64,000 nucleotides of DNA from Martinezella rhizogenes (GTDB lineage Bacteria; Pseudomonadota; Alphaproteobacteria; Rhizobiales; Rhizobiaceae). This document shows, one piece after another, positions 8,488 to 16,703 of this stretch. How positions within the stretch are numbered: position 1 is the first letter of the stretch; each line of letters begins with the position of its first letter. The translations under genes and the position numbers were made by a program. The notes below the pieces were generated by a model that saw nothing but the letters and a program-made list of their open reading frames with translations, was not told the DNA's origin and ran no database searches. The DNA is taken from assembly GCF_027460065.1 (NCBI RefSeq), contig NZ_JAPYZZ010000013.1:62001-126000 (forward strand). The letters are read 5' to 3'.

Positions 8488-9027
8488 ATGACATCAGCAT
8501 TGTTTGGCCTCAGCGGCCTTGCGCCTGAAGGCGTCGGCCAGAATTTCCGTTCGACGATGCGCCGTTTTCCGGCAACCGTGACGGTTATCACCGCCTGCGC
8601 CGCGGGTGATCAGCGCGACCATGGCATGACGGTGACGGCTGTCACTTCGGTCTCGATGGAGCCGCCGTCTCTGCTGGTTTGCCTGAACAATCGTACCCTG
8701 CTGCATGAATTGCTGCTGTGCCGGCCAGATTTTATCGTCAACGTGCTGACGCAGGACCAGATCGCGCTTTCGGACGGCTTCAGCGGCAAGGTGCCGCCGG
8801 AGGAACGTTTCCGTGACGGCAGCTGGCAGCGCCACGATAATGGCGTTCTTTACCTGCCGACGGCCCATGCCGCCATCGCTTGCCGCCGGGTTGCGGCCAT
8901 GCCCTATGGAACCCATACCGTCTTCATTGGACAGGTCGTTTCGGCCGATGTCAGCGAGACGACACGGCCGCTGCTTTACGAGAACGCTCAATATTGCGCC
9001 GCAAGCCCCGCGCACGAACCCGTCTGA
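8488..9027 (+). CDS. graD: Flavin reductase component of resorcinol hydroxylase
   Basis: The 179-residue protein has the flavin-reductase-like split barrel of HpaC-type enzymes. It shows a FRSTMRRFPATVTVIT start, TVTAVTSVSMEPPSLLVCLN in the flavin-binding region, and a late GTHTVFIGQV strand. It reduces free flavin with NAD(P)H and supplies it to the GraA oxygenase. It is the first gene of the gra operon, separated from graA by 37 bases. The order matches graD of Rhizobium sp. MTP-10005. It is distinct from rutF at 44958, which has the same fold. Confidence 0.88.
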   Translation: MTSALFGLSGLAPEGVGQNFRSTMRRFPATVTVITACAAGDQRDHGMTVTAVTSVSMEPPSLLVCLNNRTLLHELLLCRPDFIVNVLTQDQIALSDGFSGKVPPEERFRDGSWQRHDNGVLYLPTAHAAIACRRVAAMPYGTHTVFIGQVVSADVSETTRPLLYENAQYCAASPAHEPV

Positions 9028-9064
9028 ATTTCAACGGTCAGATCATTCCCGCAAGGAGACAATC

Positions 9065-10294
9065 ATGAACGACATGAGCCATGCGCCGCAGCCGGTGCAA
9101 ACGAACCCGCATGTCCGCCTCGCCAGCCGCGTTGCCGGCATAGCTGATCTCTTCCGTTCAAGCGCCCGGCAAACGGAAGAGGCGCGGCGTGTGCCCGCCA
9201 GCCATATCGAGGCGCTGCGTGGCATCGGTTATTTCGATATCGTCAAGCCCCGCGCCTTCGAAGGCAAGGGTGGCGATTTCGCCGAGCTGGTGGAAGCCAA
9301 TATCGAGCTTTCGGCGGCCTGTGCGTCGACGGGCTGGGTCGCCGGCCTGCTATCTGCCCATCAATGGCTGCTGGCGATGTTTCCGGAACAGGCGCAGGCC
9401 GATGTCTGGGGTGAAAATCCCAACGCGCTGCTGTGTGGCTCCTATGCGCCGGTGAAGATGGCGGAGGCTGCCGATGGCGGTTATCGCCTCAGCGGCAAAT
9501 GGGCCTTCGCCTCTGGCTGCGAGAATGCACAATGGTCTCTCTGTGCCGCCATTCTGCCGCCGAAGGGTGAAGGGAAGCCGGTTCCCGCCTTTCTGCTCGT
9601 TCCCGCCAGCGAATATGTCGTTGAAGACACCTGGCATGTGGTGGGGCTGGCCGGCACAGGGTCGAAGACACTGGTTCTTGATGACGTCGTCGTGCCTGAA
9701 CACCGGGTTCTGACCTTTCCGGACGCCACCAGCGGCCGCACGCCCGGTGGACGCTATTATGCGGAAGAGGGCCTGTTCAACATGCCGCTTCTGACCGGCA
9801 TTCCCTCCTGTCTCGCGGCGGCCGGTGTCGGCGCGGCCAAGGGTGCGCTTGCCGCCTATGTCGATCATGTCGGCGGCCGGGTCACGCGAGGCGCGGTGGC
9901 GGGTGGCAATAACCGCATGGCGGAATTCCCGACCATCCAGCTACGTGTTGCGGAAGCGGCGGCGAGCGTTGACGCAGCCTGCGAAATCCTGCTGCGCGAT
10001 GTGGCGAGGGCACAGGCGCTGGCGCAGGCCCGGATCGAAGGCCGGGCGGAATTTACCGTGGATGACCGCCTTTTGAGCCGTCGTGGCCAGTCCTTTGCCG
10101 TGTCTCTCTCGTTGCGTGCGGTGCAGGCGCTGAATGACTCCACCGGTGGCGTCGGGCTCGATCTGGCGAACCCGGTACAGCGCGCCTGGCGGGATGCCAA
10201 TGCGGTGGGCCGCCACATCAGCATGAACTGGGATGCCGTCGGCACCATGATTGGCCAGAGCATGCTCGGCCTCGAACCCAAGGGCCAATTCTGA
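9065..10294 (+). CDS. graA: Resorcinol hydroxylase, FADH2-dependent oxygenase component
   Basis: The ATG at 9065, five bases after a GGAGAC-type sequence, gives 409 residues with an acyl-CoA-dehydrogenase fold, as in HsaA/HpaB-like group D monooxygenases. Notable segments are ACASTGWVAGLLSAHQW in the N-terminal helical part, the LSGKWAFASGC beta-domain entry, and VVGLAGTGSKTLVLDDVVVPEHR. It would hydroxylate resorcinol to hydroxyquinol using reduced flavin from GraD. It is followed by graF with 46 bases between. A longer frame back to 8813 overlaps graD and is rejected. Confidence 0.88.
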   Translation: MNDMSHAPQPVQTNPHVRLASRVAGIADLFRSSARQTEEARRVPASHIEALRGIGYFDIVKPRAFEGKGGDFAELVEANIELSAACASTGWVAGLLSAHQWLLAMFPEQAQADVWGENPNALLCGSYAPVKMAEAADGGYRLSGKWAFASGCENAQWSLCAAILPPKGEGKPVPAFLLVPASEYVVEDTWHVVGLAGTGSKTLVLDDVVVPEHRVLTFPDATSGRTPGGRYYAEEGLFNMPLLTGIPSCLAAAGVGAAKGALAAYVDHVGGRVTRGAVAGGNNRMAEFPTIQLRVAEAAASVDAACEILLRDVARAQALAQARIEGRAEFTVDDRLLSRRGQSFAVSLSLRAVQALNDSTGGVGLDLANPVQRAWRDANAVGRHISMNWDAVGTMIGQSMLGLEPKGQF

Positions 10295-10340
10295 TCGCCA
10301 CTCAGGCGGCAAATCGACAGTGAAATTTGGAGGAAACTAC

Positions 10341-11324
10341 ATGCAAGGCAAGGTCGCTCTCGAGGAGCATTTCGCAATCCCGGAAACACTTCAGGATTCT
10401 GCCGGTTTCGTGCCCGGCGACTACTGGAAGGAACTGCAGCACCGCCTGCTCGACATTCAGGATACGCGCCTGAAGCTGATGGATGCGCATGGCATCGAGA
10501 CCATGATCCTGTCCCTGAATGCGCCTGCGGTGCAGGCCATTCCCGACAAGACCAAGGCAATCGAGATCGCGCGGCGCGCCAATGATGCGCTGGCCGAAGA
10601 ATGCGCCAAGCGGCCGGACCGTTTCCTCGCCTTCGCGGCCCTGCCTTTGCAGGACCCCGATGCGGCGACGCAGGAATTGCAGCGCTGCGTCAACGATCTC
10701 GGTTTCGTCGGCGCGCTCGTCAACGGTTTCAGCCAGGAGGGCGACGGCCAGACGCCGCTTTATTACGACCTGCCGCAATATCGCCCTTTCTGGGGTGAGA
10801 TCGAAAAGCTCGACGTGCCGTTCTACCTGCATCCGCGTAATCCGCTGCCGCAGGATTCGCGCATCTATGACGGCCACCCCTGGCTGCTCGGCCCCACCTG
10901 GGCCTTTGCGCAGGAAACGGCCGTGCATGCGCTGCGCCTCATGGCATCCGGCCTGTTCGATGAGCATCCGCGCCTCAACATCATTCTCGGCCATATGGGC
11001 GAAGGCCTGCCTTACATGATGTGGCGCATCGACCATCGCAATGCCTGGGTGAAGCTGCCGCCGCGTTATCCGGCCAAGCGCCGTTTCGTGGATTATTTCA
11101 ACGAAAACTTCCACATCACCACCTCGGGCAATTTCCGCACCCAGACGCTGATCGATGCCATTCTGGAAATCGGTGCGGATCGCATCCTGTTCTCCACCGA
11201 CTGGCCCTTCGAGAATATCGACCATGCCTCCGACTGGTTCCATGCGACGAGTATCGCCGAGGCGGACCGGGTGAAGATCGGCCGCACCAATGCGCGCCGC
11301 CTGTTCAAGCTCGACGGGGCCTGA
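10341..11324 (+). CDS. graF: Gamma-resorcylate (2,6-dihydroxybenzoate) decarboxylase
   Basis: At 327 residues this has the length I recall for the characterised Rhizobium sp. MTP-10005 enzyme. The metal and catalytic residues fall at the expected positions: Glu8 and His10 (ALEEH), His164 (FYLHPRN), His218 and Glu221 (LGHMGEG), and Asp287 (FSTDWPFEN). It belongs to the amidohydrolase superfamily, with a single zinc and reversible non-oxidative decarboxylation of 2,6-dihydroxybenzoate to resorcinol. The start ATG at 10341 follows a strong GGAGG. It sits inside the gra operon, four bases before graC. This is one of the most secure calls in the window. Confidence 0.95.
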   Translation: MQGKVALEEHFAIPETLQDSAGFVPGDYWKELQHRLLDIQDTRLKLMDAHGIETMILSLNAPAVQAIPDKTKAIEIARRANDALAEECAKRPDRFLAFAALPLQDPDAATQELQRCVNDLGFVGALVNGFSQEGDGQTPLYYDLPQYRPFWGEIEKLDVPFYLHPRNPLPQDSRIYDGHPWLLGPTWAFAQETAVHALRLMASGLFDEHPRLNIILGHMGEGLPYMMWRIDHRNAWVKLPPRYPAKRRFVDYFNENFHITTSGNFRTQTLIDAILEIGADRILFSTDWPFENIDHASDWFHATSIAEADRVKIGRTNARRLFKLDGA

Positions 11325-11327
11325 GCC

Positions 11328-12383
11328 ATGCAGCCGTTCGTCTACACGGCCGCACCTGCCCGCATCGTTTTTGGGGCGGGCAGCTCGGCGGGGGTGGCGG
11401 AGGAAATCCGACGCCTTGGCCTCAAGCGAGCGCTGGTGTTGTCCACGCCGCAACAAAAGGCCGACGCGGAGGCGCTGGCGGTTCGGCTCGGCCAGCTCGC
11501 GGCCGGCGTCTTTTCCGATGCGACCATGCATACGCCGGTCGAGGTGACGAAAACGGCGGTTGAGGCCTACCGCGCCGTCGGAGGTGATTGCGTCGTCTCT
11601 TTGGGTGGCGGTTCCACCACCGGTCTCGGCAAGGCGATTGCGCTACGCACCGATGCGGCGCAAATCGTCATACCCACGACCTATGCCGGTTCGGAAGTCA
11701 CGCCCATTCTCGGCCAGACGGAAAATGGCGTGAAAACCACCCTGCGTGGTCCGGAGATCCTGCCGGAGGTGGTGATTTATGATGCGGGACTGACGCTTGG
11801 ACTGCCGATCTCTATCAGCATGACGAGCGGGCTGAACGCCATGGCGCATGCGGCGGAAGCGCTTTATGCGCAAGATCGGAATCCGATCGCCAGCCTGATG
11901 GCGGTCGAGGGGCTGCGGGCGATGATCGAGGCGCTTCCCGCCGTGCGGGCTGCGCCGCAGGATATCGGCGCGCGTGAGACGGCACTTTATGGCGCGTGGC
12001 TCTGCGGCACGGTGCTGGGTGCGGTCGGCATGTCGCTGCATCACAAGCTTTGCCACACGCTGGGCGGCAGTCTCGATCTGCCGCATGCGGAAACCCATGC
12101 GGTGCTTTTGCCGCACACCATCGCTTATGTGGAAGAGGCCGCGCCGGATCTGCTCGCACCATTGGCTGCGCTGGTTGGCGGCCGGGCCGGGGCGGGGCTT
12201 TTCGATTTTGCCGCGCGGCTCGGCGCACCTTCGAGCCTGGCGGCCCTGGGCGTCGGGGCTGACGATCTCGACCCCATGGCCGAGCTTGCGACGGCCAATC
12301 CTTACTGGTGCCCGCGGCCGATTGAGAAAACCGCGATCCGCGACCTGCTGCAGCGCGCCTTCGAGGGCGCACGGCCAGCGTGA
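11328..12383 (+). CDS. graC: Maleylacetate reductase
   Basis: The 351-residue protein is of the iron-alcohol-dehydrogenase superfamily. It has the NAD(P)-binding loop SLGGGSTTGLGKAIAL (about 86-101), the PTTYAGSEVTPI motif, and the HHKLCHTLGG segment typical of maleylacetate reductases. It reduces maleylacetate to 3-oxoadipate with NADH, feeding the beta-ketoadipate route. It starts at 11328, three bases after the graF stop, which indicates a polycistronic transcript. The order matches graC. Confidence 0.92.
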   Translation: MQPFVYTAAPARIVFGAGSSAGVAEEIRRLGLKRALVLSTPQQKADAEALAVRLGQLAAGVFSDATMHTPVEVTKTAVEAYRAVGGDCVVSLGGGSTTGLGKAIALRTDAAQIVIPTTYAGSEVTPILGQTENGVKTTLRGPEILPEVVIYDAGLTLGLPISISMTSGLNAMAHAAEALYAQDRNPIASLMAVEGLRAMIEALPAVRAAPQDIGARETALYGAWLCGTVLGAVGMSLHHKLCHTLGGSLDLPHAETHAVLLPHTIAYVEEAAPDLLAPLAALVGGRAGAGLFDFAARLGAPSSLAALGVGADDLDPMAELATANPYWCPRPIEKTAIRDLLQRAFEGARPA

Positions 12384-12395
12384 TGGGAGGAAGAC

Positions 12396-13286
12396 ATGAT
12401 GCATACGAAGATGACCGTTGACGACGGCTATTTCGTCGAAGAGCGCTCGGCCGAAACCGTGATTGCCCGCATGCGCGATTGTGACGATCCGCGCTTGAAG
12501 GAGATCATGGCGGTCGTGACCCGCAAGCTGCATGAGGCGGTGAAGGAAATTGAGCCGACCGAGGAGGAGTGGATGAAGGCCATTCATTTCCTCACCGAAG
12601 TTGGCCAGATCTGCAACGAGTGGCGGCAGGAATGGATCCTGTTTTCCGATATTCTCGGTGTTTCCATGCTGGTCGATGCCATCAACCACCGCAAGCCGAG
12701 CGGCGCGTCGGAATCCACTGTTCTCGGCCCCTTCCATGTTGCCGATGCGCCGGAAATGCCGATGGGGTCGAACATCTGTCTCGATGGCAAGGGTGAGGAC
12801 ATGGTCGTCACCGGCCGTATTCTCGATACCGAAGGGGTGCCGGTTGCCGGCGCGCGTATCGATGTCTGGCAGGCCAATGACGAGGGCTTTTATGACGTGC
12901 AGCAGAAGGGCATCCAGCCTGATTTCAACCTTCGCGGCGTCTTTGTTACCGGCGAGGACGGGCATTACTGGTTCCGGGCGGCGAAACCCAAATATTACCC
13001 GATACCGGATGACGGCCCGGTGGGGCGGCTGTTGCGGGCGATGGGGCGGCATCCATACCGCCCGGCGCATCTGCACTACATCGTTTCGGCCGAGAGCTTC
13101 ACTACGCTCGTCACCCATATTTTCGATCCCGACGACCCCTATATCCGCTCTGACGCGGTGTTCGGCGTGAAGGAAAGCCTGTTGGCGAATTTTGACCGGG
13201 TGGAGGATCGAGAGAAGGCGCAGGAGCTTGGTTTTGCCGGCGACTGGTTCTGGTCCGTGAACCACGATTTCGTGCTTGCCCGATGA
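12396..13286 (+). CDS. graB: Hydroxyquinol 1,2-dioxygenase
   Basis: This 296-residue intradiol dioxygenase has an N-terminal helical dimerisation domain (about 1-105) and a beta-sandwich catalytic domain. The likely Fe(III) ligands are Tyr166 (GFYDV), Tyr201 (YPIPDDGP), His225 and His227 (RPAHLHY). It cleaves hydroxyquinol between the hydroxyls to maleylacetate. Two in-frame ATGs (12396 and 12399) follow GGGAGGAAG, and the first was chosen. The 3' end overlaps graE by four bases. Confidence 0.93.
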   Translation: MMHTKMTVDDGYFVEERSAETVIARMRDCDDPRLKEIMAVVTRKLHEAVKEIEPTEEEWMKAIHFLTEVGQICNEWRQEWILFSDILGVSMLVDAINHRKPSGASESTVLGPFHVADAPEMPMGSNICLDGKGEDMVVTGRILDTEGVPVAGARIDVWQANDEGFYDVQQKGIQPDFNLRGVFVTGEDGHYWFRAAKPKYYPIPDDGPVGRLLRAMGRHPYRPAHLHYIVSAESFTTLVTHIFDPDDPYIRSDAVFGVKESLLANFDRVEDREKAQELGFAGDWFWSVNHDFVLAR

Positions 13287-13621
13287 AGGGCGGCAGCGAT
13301 CAATCCCGGCTTTACGTGCGGTTTGCCGAAAGCGATCCCAATGCGACGGAGCAACGGGTGGCGCAGCTGGAGGCGCATAAGGCCCATTTGCGCAATGGCG
13401 AGGTCAAGCCCGAGGGGTTTCGTATCCTTGCGTCCGGCCCGATGAGCGCCAGTGACGGCAGTCCAGCTGCCGCACTCATCATCGCCGAGGCGCGTTCTCT
13501 TGATGACGTCATCGCCTTCAGTGACGCCGATCCCTTCGTTGTTCACGGGGTCTACAATCGCATTCGTATTTTGAACTGGACGCCGACGCTGTCGATGATT
13601 TCCGGGCTGGAATCCAGCTGA
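13283..13621 (+). CDS. graE: YCII-domain protein of the resorcylate operon
   Basis: The 112-residue protein contains the YCII dimeric alpha-beta-barrel pattern: R-L-Y-V-R-F-A, then LEAHKAHLRNGE, RILASGPM and DPFVVHGVYNRIRI. Small YCII proteins often act as isomerases or lactone-handling accessory enzymes in aromatic pathways, but no activity is known to me for GraE. Its ATG overlaps the graB stop (ATGA), so it is translationally coupled. It is the last gene before a 220-base gap that carries a second operator. Confidence 0.8.
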   Translation: MKGGSDQSRLYVRFAESDPNATEQRVAQLEAHKAHLRNGEVKPEGFRILASGPMSASDGSPAAALIIAEARSLDDVIAFSDADPFVVHGVYNRIRILNWTPTLSMISGLESS

Positions 13622-13660
13622 TTTCAGCGATCGCAGGGCAATTGGCATTTATCAATATTT

Positions 13661-13681
13661 CATTTGCAATTTTTGCAAATG
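13661..13681. promoter_or_regulatory. Perfect palindrome upstream of graK, probable GraR operator
   Basis: CATTTGCAA (13661-13669) and TTGCAAATG (13673-13681) are a perfect 9-bp inverted repeat with a three-base spacer. It shares the CATTTGCA/TGCAAATG words with the graR-graD intergenic site. It lies 160 bases before the graK start, so the transporter gene probably has its own GraR-controlled promoter. Confidence 0.6.
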
Positions 13682-13841
13682 CAACATTTAATCGAAGACG
13701 AGTGATATCGGCGACATGTGGCTTGACAGGAGCAGGGCACATATCAGGGTGGAGCCAGCCGGGCACTCACGCAGGATAATGCAGGGACGGGGAGACGCTG
13801 ATCCATACCGGATGGCGCGTTCATGCGTGAAAGGGAGGAAT

Positions 13842-15128
13842 ATGTCCACGAATTATCTGAGCGCCGCTTCCGTGCGGACGAAGAACCCGGCCGGCGTCAT
13901 CGCGACATGCGGCCTGATGATCATGTTCGACGGTTACGATCTGGTCGTTTATGGCGCGGTCGCACCGGCGCTGCTGAAAGAAGGCGCCTGGGCGCTTAAC
14001 CCTGCTATGGTCGGGCGCGCTGCCGCCTTGACACTGGTGGGCATGCTGCTCGGCGCACTGTTTGCCGGCACCATGGCCGATCGCATCGGCCGCCGAAAGG
14101 TAGTGCTGCTCAGCCTCGCCGGTTTTTCGGCGATGATGATTGCTTCGGCCATGACGCCGAATTTTCTCGCCTTCGAAATTACCCGCTTCTTCGCTGGTCT
14201 CGGACTTGGCGCATTGTTGCCGACGGTTACCGCACTGGTGCTGGAATTTTCGCCGCCGCAGCGCAGGGCGCAGGCCAATTCCCTGTCTTTCCTCGGTTAT
14301 CTTATCGGCGGTATCATTTCCGGCGTCATGGGCATGCTGCTTCTGGAAAGCTATGGCTGGCGACCGTTGATGCTGATCGGCGGCCTGCCACTCATCCTGC
14401 TGCCGATCTTCATGCGCTTCCTGCCGGAATCGCCGGAGTGGCTGGCGAGCAAGGGTCGGCAGGCGGAGGCTGACGGCATCTGCGACACTTATGGTCTGCA
14501 ACGCATCGTGCCGCACGCAAAAACGCAGAAGGGCGGCGTCGGCGCGCTGTTTTCGGAAGGCAGGCTGGCCTCGACGCTGAATGCCTGGGGCATTCACTTC
14601 TGCTCGCTGCTGCTCACCTTCGGCATGGTCAACTGGCTGCCCACCATCATGAACAAGATGGGTTACGACATCAGCTCAGCGCTCAGCTTCGCCGTCATGC
14701 TCAATGTCGGCGCCGCGATCGGTATTCTTATCGGCGGACGCTTTGCGGACAAGGGCAACGTCAAGGTGGTGGTGGCGATCCTGTTTGCCATCGGTGCCGC
14801 ATCGATCTTCGCCCTGACGGTCAACAAGGGTCCGCTTCTTTATGTGTTCGTGGCGCTTGCGGGTGCCGGCACCATCGGAACCCAGATTCTCGCCAATGTT
14901 CTGGTCGGGCGGCTTTATCCCGTCCATATTCGCGGCACTGGTCTCGGCTTTTCGCTGGCGGTTGGACGGCTTGGCGGCATTGCCGGTCCGATGATCGGCG
15001 GCCTAGTGCTGCAAAGGGGGCTGGCGCCGGAGTGGAATTTCTACATTTTCGGCTCGGTCGCGGTCGTTGGGCTGATGCTGACGGTATTGACCCTGCTTTA
15101 CCGCACATCGGGCGACACGCGGGTTTGA
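13842..15128 (+). CDS. graK: MFS aromatic acid:H+ symporter of the resorcylate cluster
   Basis: The ATG at 13842, preceded by AGGGAGGA, gives 428 residues and about twelve transmembrane helices. The first helix carries DGYDLVVYGAVAP, the charged signature of the aromatic acid:H+ symporter (AHS/PcaK) family. The loop 2-3 motif is DRIGRRKV. It most likely imports gamma-resorcylate or a related hydroxybenzoate for GraF. A longer frame to 13716 has no ribosome-binding site and overlaps the regulatory gap. It is convergent with telA. Confidence 0.88.
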   Translation: MSTNYLSAASVRTKNPAGVIATCGLMIMFDGYDLVVYGAVAPALLKEGAWALNPAMVGRAAALTLVGMLLGALFAGTMADRIGRRKVVLLSLAGFSAMMIASAMTPNFLAFEITRFFAGLGLGALLPTVTALVLEFSPPQRRAQANSLSFLGYLIGGIISGVMGMLLLESYGWRPLMLIGGLPLILLPIFMRFLPESPEWLASKGRQAEADGICDTYGLQRIVPHAKTQKGGVGALFSEGRLASTLNAWGIHFCSLLLTFGMVNWLPTIMNKMGYDISSALSFAVMLNVGAAIGILIGGRFADKGNVKVVVAILFAIGAASIFALTVNKGPLLYVFVALAGAGTIGTQILANVLVGRLYPVHIRGTGLGFSLAVGRLGGIAGPMIGGLVLQRGLAPEWNFYIFGSVAVVGLMLTVLTLLYRTSGDTRV

Positions 15129-15136
15129 CAAACAAA

Positions 15137-15172
15137 GCGCCGGTTGCGGGACTGAAAACCCGCGGCTGGCGC
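15137..15172. terminator. Long hairpin between convergent graK and telA
   Basis: A 14-position stem (15137-15150 with 15159-15172) pairs fully on the plus strand if three G-U pairs are allowed, around an eight-base loop. There is no plus-strand T-tract. On the minus strand the stem has three mismatches but is followed by a TTTGTTTG tail. It lies directly behind both stop codons, so a terminator role is likely although the direction is unclear. Confidence 0.5.
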
Positions 15173-15173
15173 T

Positions 15174-16502
15174 TCATGCCTTGCGGGATACCGGCGCGAT
15201 CGTCGCCATTTGCTGCAATGTCCGCTCATTGGTCCGCTTCAAGCGCGCCAACGCATTGTCGCGGTCTTCCGGCAGCGTATAGGTCATATAGGACAGCGAC
15301 GTTTCGAGGTCGTTATTGTTGTGCCCGAGAATGGCGGCAAAGTAGCTGTTCTTCGTCACATGGGGCGGCGCGAAATTGTGATAGGCCACTTCGGCATAGA
15401 GGTGTCTGAGGCCATAGGGTTTGGGAAGCTCTTCTTTCGGCCAGATATCCTCGAACAGGTTAAAAACCGTGTCGCGCAGCAGCAGGCGGGTTTCCGAGGA
15501 AAAATCGTCGATCGACATGCCATGCCATAATTTTCCCTGGCCGCTTTCGCGCAGCCGCTTATAGGCGGCCAGCACGGTTTCGGAGCGTGTCAGGACCGGA
15601 ATTTCATAGGTAATCCCGAATTTCGTACCCTCGCCCTGTTTCGTCTTGGCCTGGCCGTTGAACAGGATGCTCCATTTGGAGATGCCCTTGCCATAGGGGG
15701 CAGGTGTAAACTCCGCCTGGGTGAAGACTTCATAGGGGCGGCGTCCCGTCATGCCGATGAGGCCGATGCCGATCATCAGGGGATCGCTCGACTTGAGGCA
15801 ATCCTCGCAGATCTTCAGAACCTGCCGGTAGTTTTCAAATGTGATGAGTGCGCCATGCTTGTTGGCGATCTTCTCCATCTTCACCCGGCGGGCCTCGTCA
15901 TACATTGCGGCATCGCCAGTAGCGATCTTCAGCATCGGATGGTCGTCACCGAAGGCTTCGCGGATGGCGTTGCGATATTTGGTGATGTAGGAAATGATCG
16001 TCGTCTGGGCCCGGCCCTTCATGATGGCGATTTCGGCGTCCCACAGGGCCTGCATCTCCTGCTTTGCGCCCATGCCGTTCATCGCGGCAATGAAATCGGC
16101 GATGCGAAGGAGAACCGTGGGTTTGCGGCCGGCGGTGTTGAATTCCGCCCGCTCGATTTTTTCGACAATCGATGTCGCCACGCCTGTCTTCGGATAATCG
16201 CCCTGGGCGATATAGGTGTTCAGCCGCTCGCGCAGCTTCTTCATATTGCAGATGGCAAGCGGGGTGCTCTTCGGGCCAAACTCGGCCTTCAGGGCGTTGC
16301 GATATTTCATGATGTAAAGTTCGAGCGTCTTTTCCGTACGGCCATTGTCGAAATGATAGCGGACCTCGGCATCCCAGAGATCGCGGATTTTCCTGTTTCG
16401 CGAAGCATCGTCGCTTTTCATCGCCGCTTTGACCTGGCTGACGAATTGATCGATGCGTTCCACGAGGACCGGTGTTTTTGTTTTTCGTTTTGCGGCGAGC
16501 AT
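15174..16502 (-). CDS. telA: Telomere resolvase (protelomerase) TelA
   Basis: The protein has 442 residues, the length I recall for Agrobacterium TelA, and matches my memory of its sequence almost throughout. The catalytic domain has tyrosine-recombinase-type residues at Arg255 (MTGRRPYE), Lys286 and Lys288 (QAKTKQG), Arg366 (YGLRHLY), His394 (ILGHNNND) and nucleophile Tyr405 (LSYMTY). TelA cleaves and refolds replicated telomere junctions into covalently closed hairpin ends of the linear chromid, working on DNA as a dimer. No phage genes surround it. It is downstream of acvB in the same direction with a 201-base gap. Its presence implies a hairpin-ended linear replicon elsewhere in this genome. 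Confidence 0.95.
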   Translation of the reverse strand: MLAAKRKTKTPVLVERIDQFVSQVKAAMKSDDASRNRKIRDLWDAEVRYHFDNGRTEKTLELYIMKYRNALKAEFGPKSTPLAICNMKKLRERLNTYIAQGDYPKTGVATSIVEKIERAEFNTAGRKPTVLLRIADFIAAMNGMGAKQEMQALWDAEIAIMKGRAQTTIISYITKYRNAIREAFGDDHPMLKIATGDAAMYDEARRVKMEKIANKHGALITFENYRQVLKICEDCLKSSDPLMIGIGLIGMTGRRPYEVFTQAEFTPAPYGKGISKWSILFNGQAKTKQGEGTKFGITYEIPVLTRSETVLAAYKRLRESGQGKLWHGMSIDDFSSETRLLLRDTVFNLFEDIWPKEELPKPYGLRHLYAEVAYHNFAPPHVTKNSYFAAILGHNNNDLETSLSYMTYTLPEDRDNALARLKRTNERTLQQMATIAPVSRKA

Positions 16503-16703
16503 GCGGCGGCTCCCTGAACCGGTCCGGAAATATAAAATCCATGGTTGGCGATCAACGACAGAACGGTTGCGGGAATGTGATGAACATTCGCCGCAGGCCG
16601 GTTTCTTTTGAATAATAGTTTGATCGATTCCGCAAGCTTCACTGCCAGCGGGAACTACAGGTATAGCCAGTAATATGCTGCTTGTGGCGCCGGTTGCGGC
16701 GGG

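Noticed and set aside
8361-8591. Minus-strand small frame across the graR-graD gap
   Set aside because: It covers the operator and the start of graD and has no ribosome-binding site or coding character.
11643-13265. Minus-strand open frame of 540 codons opposite graC and graB
   Set aside because: It spans two confidently identified genes in the other direction and has no family features.
15174-16502. Phage integrase or remnant of an integrated element
   Set aside because: The length, the full run of TelA-specific residues and the absence of phage genes, tRNA target or flanking repeats favour the chromosomal telomere resolvase.
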